Source: Mesostigma viride (taxonomy: Eukaryota > Streptophyta > Mesostigmatophyceae > Mesostigmatales > Mesostigmataceae). From it: 64,000 nt of DNA. A model generated the notes under the pieces. It worked only from the letters and a program-made list of their open reading frames with translations. It did no database searches and was not told the origin of the DNA. The number at the start of each line of letters is the position of its first letter. The first letter of the stretch is position 1. Positions 41,828 through 58,929 of this stretch are shown here, piece after piece. The DNA lies in contig RPFO01000123.1 of the NCBI GenBank assembly GCA_009746045.1, forward strand, positions 2,169,005 through 2,233,004, given 5' to 3'. The position numbers and the translations under genes were made by a program.

Positions 41828-42622
41828 ACGGGACACCCGCATCGGCCTGGCCTGGGCCAGGCTCCGTTCGCTCAACACCTACCGATTGGCGCTCGAAGGG
41901 CCTGGGCGAGCACCGCAAGCGCATGCTATTCAAGGTCCTCGTCCTCACAGTGCGGCTCACGTATGGCGCCGAGGCGTGGACAACTGATCATCACACCCAA
42001 ACTGGCAGCCGGATAGGCTCAACGGCACGGTTTACAGGATGCTCCGGCAGGTCCTTTTAACGTAGGGTTTTCCGAGCGCCCGTCATCAGTGAGAGTCTTT
42101 GTATCATGGTATGCCTCGTATTTCGGACGAGATTAGGCAGCGTAGGATAGCGGCATTTGTAGGACACCTTGCTCGCACCAGCCAGGTCGACACCGCCCTC
42201 GGTCTGGCCGGCCCCAAGCGGCTTGGCCAGCCAGGGCGACACATTCTGACCTGGCCTGGCCCCAAGGGCATTCCCCAAAGGGTAGGGAAACCTGTCACGA
42301 ACTACATCCAGTCCAGATGTTGCTGGACGACCGACCTAGTGGTCCCAGCCGGCCCCGCCAGTTTGAGAACCGCATCCACTCTCTCTCCCGTCTTTGGACT
42401 GCCATGCCGGGACAAGAAGATTGTCAAGGCAGAAGATTGTCAAGGCTCACACGCCCGACCCTGTGGGCAAGCCACCTCCCCCCAAGAGGAGGAGGCGTTT
42501 TGATGAGTAGAGTACTTAGTTGGGATTTTCTACAGACTAGATAGCTTAGAGTTAGGTTAGTTCGATTACGCGGCTTCCTCCACCCCACCCATCCATCATG
42601 GAATATGTGCTACATGATCTCC
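41828..42622 (+). pseudogene. LINE ORF2 3' end, plus strand, frameshifted
   Basis: It matches the copy at 14903-15868 in opposite orientation. Segments include HPHRPGLGQAP, a degraded LTYGAEAWTT region near 41957, then YHGMPRISDEIRQRRIAAFV with GHLARTSQVDTALGL (42099 on) and PPPRGGGVLMS near the stop. Several one-base shifts break the frame. The 3' untranslated region runs through GATAGCTTAGAGTTAG and GGAATATGTGCTACATGATC to about 42622, where the stem-loop is cut. Confidence 0.75.
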
Positions 42623-43157
42623 CAACCGACTACATTGCGGAAACCCAACTATGCGAGAATGTGGTTCCGTCAATACGGCGGGGGTTACAATTCAATTTCG
42701 AAGTTCGGCACCGTCGGATACCTGTAAAGCAACATATGTTATCTAGAATCGCGCCATTTGGCATCAATTGGTCAGTTCTGAAAATTCGATGAAATCTCTA
42801 GTCCTTGGTAGTACAGTCCACCGTTTTGTTCAGTTCAGTGTATTCCCATGCCCCTTGCTGACCTGACGGAGGCCAAACTCGTACTGAACACTAGCGCAAG
42901 TGCGCTCGATACTAAAAATTTCTACTTCCGAGATGTCTGACAGAACTCCTGCTAGGTCCATGCTTTGGTACCGGACGGATGCTGAAATTCACTGTGGTTC
43001 TGTCCGAACGAGGAAAATTGTCAGAAATCTACTCTCGATACGAACGTAACGAAATTTCCAAGTATCTGACGCTCGGAGAGCTGCCACCGTTTTCCCCTAC
43101 TTGACCGAACCACATTCCCCGCTAAAAAAGGTGTCCTACAGTCCTAGGCGGCGAAAT
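42623..43157. other. Intergenic, nothing recognised
   Basis: About 530 bp without recognisable coding sequence or repeat. A minimal LINE tail (AACGGAGGCATGTTATGTG and TTATAATTTAATT) follows at 43164-43195. Confidence 0.4.
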
Positions 43158-43212
43158 GTAGTTGAACGGAGGCATGTTATGTGTTATAATTTAATTCTAA
43201 CTAGGCACATCC

Positions 43213-44726
43213 AGACGCTACTAACAAGCCCCTCGGCACTCTCCACGGACACAACCCGTATGATGGCTTTCTGCGCGCGTCACCGCCGATTGTCAGGGTG
43301 CTGGACCTCTACCTGGGGCACGGCGCTACGTATCGACGGCTCAGCTACGACGAGGTCAGCACTTGGGTCTCCCACAATGATGCCCTCCCTGCAAGCGTGG
43401 CAATTAACTCTTATAAGTGCGATACCAGCTGCGTGGCATGCATTGATGACTGCCCCACGCAAGCCAATTATAACCGGCGACTGGGTTAGCTTCTACGCCG
43501 ACGGAGTCACGCCTGCGTGCAAGGGTTTAGTAGTCGTGACGGTTCTGCCACATGAGGGGCTCCAACTACAACTGCTGTCCAGAAGCTATTTCTGGCCACA
43601 ATGGGTGTCTGTATCAACTATCCACCTTATATGCGTACACGCCAGCTTCCCAGTGTCACCGCATACGCGTAGTCCCATGGTCTGTGCCAAGATCTTGCAT
43701 GATCCAGCCGGACCCATTATCCCCGGTTGAGAGTGCTCATTACATGGCTACCGACACGTGGGCAACACACGGCTCGATCTACTACATCTGGACCCGGTTG
43801 AATTTGGATGGGTCTTAACCAAGGGGGACATCAGAACCAGCAAATGTATCTTTGAGTACACCGCAGATTGGGGTTATGATATCTTGTTGCATACGTACCA
43901 TCAGCCCCATCCGGGCCGAGCCCGCTGGGGAATACATTGGCCGGGCTACACTTGGGTTAAGATTATTACCCTGGCGGTAGACCACCCTCTCGTGGACCGC
44001 AGGGCCACTGATGTACAACATCTTTTGATTCATAGGGCGATAGGGGTCTGCGCTACGCTCCACGAGCGTTTTGGTCATGATGCATCATGCCTGTGCACGC
44101 ACCCTAGTGAAACCATTGAGCACAGGTTTCTTTACTGTAATCTCCCTGGGGTTTGGACGTGGCTCATTAACATCTGGGCCGCATGGACGGCATCGCCACC
44201 CACTCTCCCAATTAGCGTGCGTACCATCATTTTCGGTATTGCTGGCACACCAGGGACCGAGCTTTCAGTTTCCCAAGCAGAATGGATATGGCTACGCACT
44301 ACTATGCTATACGCGATCTGGACCATACGCAACGAGACAGTCTTTAAGGTCCGCGAGGAGTATACCCGCGGCGGCGTAGTCCGGCGCTTTATCATATACC
44401 TATGGAATGCGGCTATGCGCCGCTACTGGCTGTTAGCTCAGGAACAACACAGGGTGTGGGACCCAGGGCCCAATAACGACAAGCCCAGCCCGCTCCAGCT
44501 TTTTCATGATCTACTGGGCCGTAATCAGGTATTCACCAGTATGCCTCATGGCGACATTACTCAGGTCCAATGGCTTCCCTGGTCTAATAACGCGCCCTAT
44601 TAGCCTTTCACCTGTCACCGCCACACGTGTGCGTGCCCACCTTCATTAGGATTCGCTGATACTCATTTCCCCTCTCACCTCTTTGGTCCATAATTGGCTA
44701 ATAAAATATACCCATTTCCCCGAAAA
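43213..44726 (+). mobile_element. 5'-truncated LINE of a second clade, 19-bp flanking repeats
   Basis: ATTCTAACTAGGCACATCC occurs at 43194-43212 and 44727-44745 and is the likely TSD. The insert encodes the C-terminal part of a reverse transcriptase polyprotein. It ends with a 120-bp 3' untranslated region (ACCTCTTTGGTCCATAATTG, CCCATTTCCCCGAAAA). A second copy of this 3' end lies at 45251-46352 and a diverged one at 10617. Confidence 0.75.
43758..44603 (+). pseudogene. LINE ORF2 C-terminal region with zf-RVT-type finger
   Basis: An intact frame of 281 codons ends the element's protein. It contains HLLIHRAIGVCATLHERFGH, then CLCTHPSETIEHRFLYC followed by NLPGVWTWLINIW, and WLRTTMLYAIWTIRNETVFK. 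The C-x-C...ET.EH....C....W pattern and the following aliphatic AIW..RN helix are typical of the zinc-binding region after the reverse transcriptase in plant and fungal LINEs. The preceding 500 bp carry related coding sequence broken across frames (GDWVSFYADGVTPACKGLVV). The palm domain is missing by truncation. Confidence 0.75.
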
Positions 44727-44750
44727 ATTCTAACTAGGCACATCCCCCCC

Positions 44751-44774
44751 AAGCTGACGCGGACGCGTCAGCTT
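44751..44774. other. Short perfect hairpin
   Basis: AAGCTGACGCG, GA, CGCGTCAGCTT: an 11-bp stem with a 2-nt centre, in C-rich surroundings just after the second-clade LINE. Its function is unknown. Confidence 0.7.
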
Positions 44775-45250
44775 TTCCCCCACCGCCGATTCTCCGCACC
44801 CCGCACCCCCGCACCCCCCCACCCACACAGATTAACGGACCCCCCCACACCCCGGCAGCCCACCGCCGATTCTTCGAACAGCTCTCAGTTCCGGGCACCC
44901 CACGACCCATTTTCGTCTCCAGTTCATTCGATTCGTCGTTACTCCTTTCCCCTCCCCAAACCCTTCTTCCCTTCATTTGCAGCAACTCGCTCCCTTCATT
45001 TGCGGCAATACGATTCAGTCCAGTCTCTCTTTGTGCCCCTACGTGGCATTTTCGCTCAGTATTCCTTACTTCTCAGAGGCCGCTCCCCCCCCCGCGCCAC
45101 TTCCCCTGCGTTTTGCCACCGGAACTACCCGCGCCCAAGCATTTTCGCTTAGTATTCCTTACTTCTCAGAGGCCGCTCCCCCCCCCCGCGCCACTTCCCC
45201 TGCGTTTTGCCACCGGAACTCCAAGCAGAGAGTTGTTTTTTACTACTAAA
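44775..45250. repeat. C-rich stretch with a 93-bp direct repeat
   Basis: Pyrimidine-rich DNA. The segment GCATTTTCGC, AGTATTCCTTACTTCTCAGA, GGCCGCTCCC and CCTGCGTTTTGCCACCGGAA occurs at 45046-45125 and again at 45139-45218, nearly identical. The proline-rich frames across it are compositional. Confidence 0.75.
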
Positions 45251-45326
45251 GGAGATAACGCGCCCTATTAGCCTTTCACCTGTCACCGCCACACGTGTGT
45301 GTGCCCACCTTAATTAGGATTCGCTG

Positions 45327-46278
45327 AGGAGGGGTGGCATGCCCGGGCAAATTTTCCTGGAACCGCGGTACCAGAGAGGGTTGTCCCAGGGGCTGACGGT
45401 GGTGGATTTTCGCGGGGCCCATGGTTAACCGCGGGGTTTGAGGGTCAAAAACTTGCCGGTGGCGGTTCGTGGGCCCTGGGTGATCAGAACCGTCTTTTAC
45501 TACATGCCAGTAGAAATCTGCCACGTGTAATATGTTAGACTAGGGCTGCCGGGTGTACGTCACGCCGGGTTGGCTCAGGACCGTGGTAGCCTATGGACCA
45601 GTAGAAGTATGCCACGTGGATAATGTTGTAGGAACTGTACCTGTGCCTGCCACGTGGCTTTTCCTGGCCGCCACGTGCGAAGTCACTTGAACCATCAGGC
45701 GCATGCCACGTCATCATGTGCATCATGTGTGCGTCAGGTGTGTGCATCATGTGGGTTTGTTTTGAGGGCTGTTGCCACGTGGCAGAATAATGGAGTACGG
45801 ATAGAGAAGAGGCTCCCCCTTCGCTGGGCATAGCTTGAAGATCATGGGGATGCAAGTGCCCTGGTGCACCTAGAGCAAGGGTCCTTTACATCCCCACCCT
45901 TGCAGGAAGTAGCTTAGGATGTATGATAGGCCATATGCCCCCTCTCAAGGGCTATGTGCTACATATACTCCCAACGGAGTCAGTTATGTTACAATTCAAT
46001 TCAATTCAATAGAGAAGAATAGTAGTAGAATGTTCAGTTTAGTGGGTAGTGGGGATAGTTACTGCAAATAGGAGTCCGAGGGGGTAACCATGGTACCGGC
46101 TCTCGGGCTTGCCGGCGGCGGCCGGCGGGTACCATGGTCCTGGACGCTACCGTGGTACCAGCAGCGTTGAGTGCCGGTTGCGGTCCACGCGTCATGGTTG
46201 GACCGCGGGCCCGGCCTTTTTTGTCCGGCGGTGGTGGTTGTTGTGACCGCGGACCCTTGGCTGGATGCCACCCCTCCT
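45327..46278. mobile_element. DNA transposon, 14-bp TIR and 8-bp TSD (952 bp)
   Basis: The terminal repeats AGGAGGGGTGGCAT (45327-45340) and their complement (46265-46278) are perfect. The TSD ATTCGCTG lies at 45319-45326 and 46279-46286. The insertion point is proved by the intact LINE tail at 44590-44726. An 8-bp TSD is found in hAT and a few other superfamilies. The interior has GGTACC-rich and GGCCGCCACGTG-like words, no transposase, and a nested LINE tail at 45811-46008. Confidence 0.8.
45811..46008 (+). mobile_element. Tail-only LINE insertion with 10-bp TSD
   Basis: The TSD ATAGAGAAGA lies at 45801-45810 and 46009-46018. The insert is the 3' untranslated region of the ORF1-type LINE (GGTGCACCTAGAGCAAGG, CATCCCCACCCTTGCAGG), with stem-loop ACTCC-CAAC-GGAGT (45967-45980) and a terminal (AATTC)n run. 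It parallels the element at 12158. Confidence 0.85.
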
Positions 46279-46352
46279 ATTCGCTGATACTCATTTCCCC
46301 TCTCACCTCTTTGGTCCATAATTGGCTAATAAAATATACCCATTTCCCCGAA

Positions 46353-47485
46353 ATGTGTTATAATTTAATTTAAGAGATTTAATTTAATTTTAACAACGGG
46401 AAGTGCCGATTGTTTGTTCGGGAAGTGCCGGTTGTTGTCGTTGTTGTGCGGCAGCAGGGAAGTGCCGGAGGACCGCGCCAACGGGCAGTTAACAGCTACG
46501 GCATTATACGGCGGCCGGCTGCCGTCGTCACTTTGTAACCGTAGTTGTAACCGTAGCCGCAAGGGAAGGGCAAAAGTCTCCGGAATCTCTCGAGTGGGGG
46601 AACCCCTACAGTATGGTCCAAAGCTGTCCAAAGTCCTACAAACCGCGCACATCACCACGGGCCGCGCATAACCACCAACGGCCTGCCCTTGGTGCACCCC
46701 TGACAAGGCCCGCGGGTCCTGGAAATTGTTCCTGGGCATGCCACGCCTCTGATCGTACCAGAGCGTACAAGTGTAGTAATCCACGTGGCTACAGTACTGT
46801 AATACTGGGCAAGTTGTCGTCACTCGTCGACCGTCACATCGTCCGCGGCAAGTGATATTCTTGGCTCATGTTATCGCACTTCTTGTGGTACTATATCTTT
46901 GTGGTACTTCGCTTGATCGTGTGGAAGTAAATGCGCTCCAACAAGATCGTAGTTATGAAGGTAGTCAGACCCTCCCAATGCCCGTCATCCGCCGTGCACA
47001 GATATATTGATGCCAACCCCGTCGGATTGCGCAAGGCACCAAGCTCTTAGACGGAGCGAATCTGACCACACAAACAGAATTTCAGAATTTAAAAACTACG
47101 GAAGTGTCTCTAGTTAGAGAAACTGAATGGCTGATACCAGTTCGAGTGCCGCTTTTGCAATCTGACCACAAACAACGGGGATGCTTGCTTCTCTGAATTC
47201 AAGTGGGTTGTGCTCAGTTGGTTTTCCCGTTTGCACTAGTGGCTCCGAGACGTGCTCCTGTGGACAAAACATCTGACGTTTTGCCCGCGGGCCTTCCATC
47301 GCTCCAGGAGCACGGTAAACGGCGGCCCCACAAACGTGCAAACGCAATATTTTGGGTTTTAGCCAGGCTCGTTGCCAGTTTACTCGTAATCACGCTGTTT
47401 ATGTACTAAGAAATAGAATAAACCGGAAGTGCATCCGGACGTGGGGGTGCATCGCTGTAGATAGATGTTTTTTCTTATGATTTAG
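46353..47485. other. Upstream region of the GRF-like gene
   Basis: No domain-bearing frame. AGTGCCG occurs several times near 46400-46465 (GGGAAGTGCCG twice to three times). A pyrimidine-rich stretch TTTTTTCTTATGATTTAG ends at 47485 and looks like a 3' splice site for the first coding exon seen. If so, a 5' exon lies somewhere in this interval, but I cannot place it. Confidence 0.4.
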
Positions 47486-47506
47486 GTACGACAGTTTGTG
47501 CCGACT

Positions 47507-54315
<6,809 letters not shown>

Positions 54316-54958
54316 CCACGGCCGGCAGACGGAGCGGGCGCGGCCGTATATAGCAGCCGGTTTCAGGGCGTGCATGTGGCATTCCCTGCACTAGGCAGGG
54401 GCCATGTGTCTGTATGGTGTCCTCGAGCATGTGTCCAAGCTGGGAGCTGGCGGGTTGGTGATGGCCACGGAACAAACACAATGCAAACAAGTGAAAACGG
54501 GGAGACAAGGGGTGGTTTCCAGAAGTGTGCATTGGCAGTGACCACCCCGGCGTTGCCCCGCGGCTCTTGAACAAAAGGACTCCATGGTGTGACTGATTGC
54601 AGTGATTGTTCCCGGTTCCATGTCTTGAGCTAGCTGCCATGCATCTATCGGTGAATTAATTAATTGCATATGGAGCTAAGCCTTGTAACGTTAACTAGTT
54701 CTCTTGTTGATGTATACAGCTGCACAGTGATTTTTTTCTCTTTTTTTTTTTGTACAAACTATTCGTGTGACAAGGTAGTTGGTTTTCGATCTGAGTCTTG
54801 AATCGTTGAATACATCAAGAAGCTTGCCTCTGCGTAGCGAGGACAGCATCTCTAGGGGTTCCATGTGATTGATGCATTATTCAGATACGCTTTCTTAAAA
54901 CTTTGAAGTGTGACAATGCCATGTTGAATTATCAAGTCATGGGACATTACCTAAGAGA
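54316..54958 (+). other. 3' flank of the GRF-like gene
   Basis: No coding sequence is recognised. The candidate untranslated region holds GAATTAATTAATTG near 54653 and CCTTGTAACG near 54683, a TGTAA word of the kind used for polyadenylation in many green algae. The actual cleavage site cannot be placed. Confidence 0.35.
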
Positions 54959-54960
54959 CG

Positions 54961-55140
54961 CATTCATTCATTCATTCATTCATTCATTCATTCATTCATT
55001 CATTCATTCATTCATTCATTCATTCATTCATTCATTCATTCATTCATTCATTCATTCATTCATTCATTCATTCATTCATTCATTCATTCATTCATTCATT
55101 CATTCATTCATTCATTCATTCATTCATTCATTCATTCATT
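54961..55140. repeat. (ATTC)n microsatellite, about 45 units
   Basis: A perfect tetranucleotide run of 180 bp. It is open in frame as SFIHSFIH repeats, but this is a compositional artefact. Confidence 0.98.
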
Positions 55141-55212
55141 AAATTCGATCACGCGCCTCCTTTCGGGGAGTGAGTCGCGGGCTGGATGCCAACTTTTGAG
55201 TATATATAGGTG

Positions 55213-55285
55213 CAGGCTCGAGCTACCATGGTACTCCGGATTCTCGATCCCGATTTCTGGCCTGCGCTGGATGTCTCCTTGATGT
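55213..55285 (+). repeat. Short dispersed repeat shared with 12088-12157
   Basis: Second copy of the GCAGGCTCGAGCTACCATGG, CGATTTCTGGCCTGC, GTCTCCTTGA segment described at 12088. Confidence 0.7.
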
Positions 55286-55365
55286 ATAGGTGCCTTCATC
55301 CCTATTTGATGCACAACAAGAAATGCCCCCCTTCTCTCGTTGCCGTGTTTTATTTAGAACGGCCG

Positions 55366-55432
55366 TGTGTGTGTGTGTGTACACGTGTGTGTGTGTGTGT
55401 GTTAGCTGTGTGTGTGCATGTGTTTTTGAAGG
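55366..55432. repeat. (GT)n microsatellite, imperfect
   Basis: GTGTGTGTGT runs interrupted by ACAC and TTAGCT, about 65 bp. Confidence 0.85.
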
Positions 55433-55573
55433 CAGGCCACTTGTAGGTTCAATTGAACTGCTCTCTGGGAGAGTCTAGCAACTACAGTTGTCTCCTTGAT
55501 ACTCCTTGGCACAAGCTCTACAAACAGGTCGTGGATTGCTTGGATCGCGTAGTATCTTCGCGCATCTGAACCC

Positions 55574-55611
55574 AACGGAGGCATGTTATAATTTAATTTA
55601 ATTTTAATTTA
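55574..55611 (+). mobile_element. 38-bp LINE tail insertion with 10-bp TSD
   Basis: ATCTGAACCC at 55564-55573 and 55612-55621 flanks AACGGAGGCATG followed by TTATAATTTAATTTAATT-like sequence. Only the loop and 3' arm of the stem-loop and the terminal tail of the ORF2-type LINE are present, so reverse transcription stopped after about 38 nt. Confidence 0.8.
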
Positions 55612-55689
55612 ATCTGAACCCTGTGATGCCAGATCTCCTTTGCGGCCGTTCCGAGCTTGGCACTGGACTCGTTGTCCACACCGTCGCGT

Positions 55690-55830
55690 AAAAAAAAAAA
55701 ATAAATTAAATTATAACATGCCTCCGTTGGGAGATCATGTAGCACATATTCCATTATGAATGGGTGGAGTGGAGGAAGCCGCGTAATCGAACTAACCTAA
55801 CTCTAAGCTATCTAGTCTAGCGGGTAGCGC
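55690..55830 (-). mobile_element. LINE ORF2-type 3' UTR fragment
   Basis: The minus-strand sequence matches the 3' untranslated region at 14905-15045: TAGATAGCTTAGAGTTAG, GAAGCCGC reversed, GTGCTACATGATC. The stem is TCTCC-CAAC-GGAGG (55721-55734), with a U-G closing pair in RNA, and an AT-rich tail ends in an A-run. No coding part remains and no TSD was found. Confidence 0.7.
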
Positions 55831-55907
55831 GTGTGCAGTCCCGCGGGAGGCACGCCAGATAGCTCCCCCTCGGGCAGCGTGCGGCTGCCTAGATAGATGT
55901 TGTAGTT

Positions 55908-56687
55908 TGTAACGACTAAAAATGATCATCATCATCATCCACAGTCCAATATGAAAGATCTTTTTACCTGGGTTGCTTTCCTGAGTTGCAGAACTTCAAG
56001 TATCCGAGCAACGTTGAGATGGAAATTCCACAGCACGTGATTTAGGGAATCACACCCCTTGTAGACACAAAGACAAGCTCGTGTGTAGACGACCTCTGTG
56101 GAACTGAAGGACGTCTATAGCCAAGGGGCTCTTATGGATTGGACAACAAAGCCAAGCTTTATTATACCATGGTGAATCAAAACCAACGTAGCAACAATGG
56201 CGACCCCACGTCCTTGATATCGACGTGCTTGTCGAACTTGCTCCAACCTTAGCCTGAAGAGAACCAATCAGAACCATGGGATTCTATACAAGATCTTCGT
56301 ATCCATCCTAGTCACACAGAACAGAACAACACCACACACAGCCTGGCAGAATCTTTCCATGAGATCCTAAATCTGTCGTAAGCACTGAAGTCCCAAAGGA
56401 GCATTTAAGACTCAATAGTACCAACTAACAAACTACAACCCCACGTGGATCAGGCCACGACCAATGAGGGCTCCTATCAGTAGTATCAGCCAACAAACTA
56501 CAACCCTACGTGGATCAGGCCACGACCAATGAGGGTTCCTATCAGTTGGTTGACAAAGTATCAGCTCCAAGTACCGTCGTCTTAGAAACCTCATAACTTT
56601 CTCAATACTGATCCAAAAGTCCTCAAATAAAAGCCAAACATTCACAAAACAAAGGATGTAACAACAAAGTCATTTTTGCTTGTTACA
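55908..56687 (-). repeat. Left (3') LTR with internal 65-bp duplication
   Basis: 780 bp, TG...CA. Inside, a 65-bp segment is duplicated (from about 56427 and 56492). Each copy contains AACAAACTACAACCC, ACGTGGATCAGGCCACGACC and AATGAGGG, with a G-box-like CCACGTGG in the first copy and CCAAT in both. Such tandem units in the U3 region usually act as enhancers. That role is inferred. Confidence 0.9.
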
Positions 56688-56705
56688 TATCTCCCCCTCA
56701 AAACT
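56688..56705 (-). promoter_or_regulatory. Polypurine tract of the second LTR element
   Basis: Read on the minus strand: GTTTTGAGGGGGAGATA directly before the LTR. This fixes the orientation of the element. Confidence 0.75.
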
Positions 56706-57046
56706 GGACCTCCCAGGTCCAATAGCCAACTCTTGAAGGCAGAGGAACATTGAACAGAAATCCACCATCTCTTGGGAAAAGCAGATGGGTTTTTACATCC
56801 CTGGAAACAGGGCCTCCTATCTCATAAACATCTAGTCACAGGTTTCTACAGCAGACAAGTCACTACCTTATCTACTATAAATCCAGATAAACACATCTCA
56901 TAATACAAGGTCTTCCATTCAGCATCCTGGAACCTGGAACTCTGGACTGGAACATCAGAACTGGACTGGAGCCCCCCCATCATCCATCCTGGAATCCCCC
57001 CCTCACACCACAATCCAAAGCCCCCTTTCCTTCTCAGCCCTGTTCC

Positions 57047-57860
57047 TCACAGGCTATACCAATCCCCATTCAGGCCATCCTTGCCCTTGAGTCCACCCAT
57101 GGGAAACTGCTCCACCATGTGGGCCAACTCTGGCCAGTCCCTGCTGACCTGCAACACCACGCAAGTCTCAGCAGCTCCTGCCACCATCTGGGCAGCATAG
57201 CGAAGGCATGCCCCTGGATAGGAGAAGAGCACCACAGACTGACTCTCAGGGTCCATCACCCAAGTAGAGGACGTCTTGTGCCTGCTCACCCATGATCTGT
57301 ACGCCCACCAGAACTGCAGAAAGGTCTTGACCACCGACCACTTAGCACCTATCAGAGGCACCAGCACCCTTAGTGGCGTCTGACGGATCTTAAGTTCCAC
57401 AGTGTACTTGGGCAACCCTGGATGGCAAAAGAGGTTAGAAGTCTCCAAAGGAAAACACCTTCTGGCAGAGCTGGAGGAAGAAGGAACCAAATCAAAGGCA
57501 CCCTTCTGAACTGAAAACTCCAACAGCTCCATGTAGGAAGCCTCTCCCATACTCACTGGCTGCAACTGAGTAAATGCCTCCTTCAAGGCCTCAGGTAAGG
57601 CTGCCAGCATGACCGGCCCCTCAGCAGGCCTCATGTCAATCTCAGGTCCTGGTGACAATGCATACATCCTACGCAGCAGATGAGCCACAAAAAGGGGAGC
57701 CACTCTCATACAGGCTTGTGTGCAGCTGAGATAGGACCTCCTCCACATAGCCTTCAGAGCTCACCTCCCCCTCCTCTCTGTTGAGTGCAGCCAACGCCTT
57801 GGCCAAAGTCTCATAGTGGTCACAGGGGCCCGTGCAGTTCCTATGATCCACATAGGCCAC
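57047..57860 (-). pseudogene. 3' ORF of the second LTR element, unknown function
   Basis: Two overlapping frames: 57860-57669 (MAYVDHRNCTGPCDHYETLA, ALAALNREEGEV) and 57748-57047 (about 210 codons to the stop, ending GLKGKDGLNGDWYSL). It lies between the RNase H remnant and the polypurine tract, the position held by ORF3 in the chromovirus. Its C-terminal portion (FSYPGACLRYAAQMVAG, then AAETCVVLQVSRDWPELAHM) has a rough resemblance in pattern to the end of that ORF3. No domain is recognised. Confidence 0.45.
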
Positions 57861-58588
57861 TCAGCAGCACCAAGGTAGAAACCTCCAGGTATATACTATT
57901 GGTCTGGTACACGAAGACGTGCATGCAGAACATGACCCACGTGTCTTAATCATACCAGGAATCAAGCCCTAGGTGAACCACTCCATATGTCGAGGGTACA
58001 ACACAGAAGTCACTCTCCATGTGCCATCCAAGCTCAGATCCCCTCAACCATCCTCAGAAACTGGTCACCAAAATCTGGATGTCATCTCAGCTTAGTCCAA
58101 CCAAACTCCCACCAGAGTCCATCCCACTCAACTCAGATCCCCGTCGGATTCAATGAGTCCACATGAATCCAAGAAGGAGTAAACAGGATCAAGGCACCTA
58201 AGCCAAACAAGGCGAGGCCACTCCATGTTCTGGGACACCACCCTCCCTCAGCTAGAGTCCACGGGTGAAAGACAAGCCTGACATTCCCAGGGATAACGGG
58301 TCATCCACAGGGATCCATGCCACGAAATACTGACAACTCTCACTGCTTGATCAGGGCAGGAAGCAGAGTGTCATGTAGCAAGGCTAACCCTCTATACAGC
58401 GAACCCCACAAAACTAACTGGGCTGCCAGGGTCCAAGGCTCATCAAAGCTAGTCACCACAGCACACCCAAAGATTCCAGCCCTTCTCAAGGGAAGAGGTA
58501 GTCAGGGACAGATGCTGTATCACCACAACAGAGTGGCAGGTAACCGAGCCATAATAAATCCCCAATCCATCCCAACTGGGGACCTCCC

Positions 58589-58912
58589 TCAGATCACCAA
58601 CAGGTCATAGCAGGCTGGGTGGATTCCAAGAATGCTCAATCCTAACACAGGGGCTGGCGTGAGCTTCTGCTGCAGCAAGTCCAAGGCCTGCTGACACCCG
58701 TCAGTCCACGCAAACTGGAACGAGGAAACGTCAACAGCGCCCCAGGTGGAAGTGCAGTCACCAAGAGGCAGGAGCAATCCAGCAGGAAGACGTCGCCAAC
58801 AGGGTCGCCTCAGGAAGATCAAGGGTATCTCAGAAGTACACCCATGATGAAGAGAGGCCGTGGACAGGGTTGTCACCAGTGGGTACCCGCCAGCAGGTTG
58901 GGGAGGTGCCAC
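58589..58912 (-). pseudogene. Ty3/gypsy reverse transcriptase-RNase H junction remnant
   Basis: The frame contains FAWTDGCQQALDLLQQKLTP and APVLGL. It matches the connection before RNase H in gypsy elements: compare FVWSSECQSAFQCLKSLLLS and PPVLIL in the chromovirus near 28240. The following catalytic Asp of RNase H is not preserved in frame. This places the element with Ty3/gypsy. Confidence 0.6.
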
Positions 58913-58929
58913 AAAGCACAGCCAAAATA

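Larger units (their letters stand above)
45251..46352 (+). mobile_element. Second-clade LINE 3' end, split by a DNA transposon
   Basis: The parts 45251-45326 (TAACGCGCCCTATTAGCC, GTCACCGCCACACGTGTG) and 46279-46352 (CTCACCTCTTTGGTCCATAA, CCCATTTCCCCGAA) join to match 44590-44726. Only the last 150 bp of the LINE are present. Confidence 0.75.

Noticed and set aside
54903-55142. SFIHSFIH repeat protein
   Set aside because: It arises from a perfect ATTC microsatellite.
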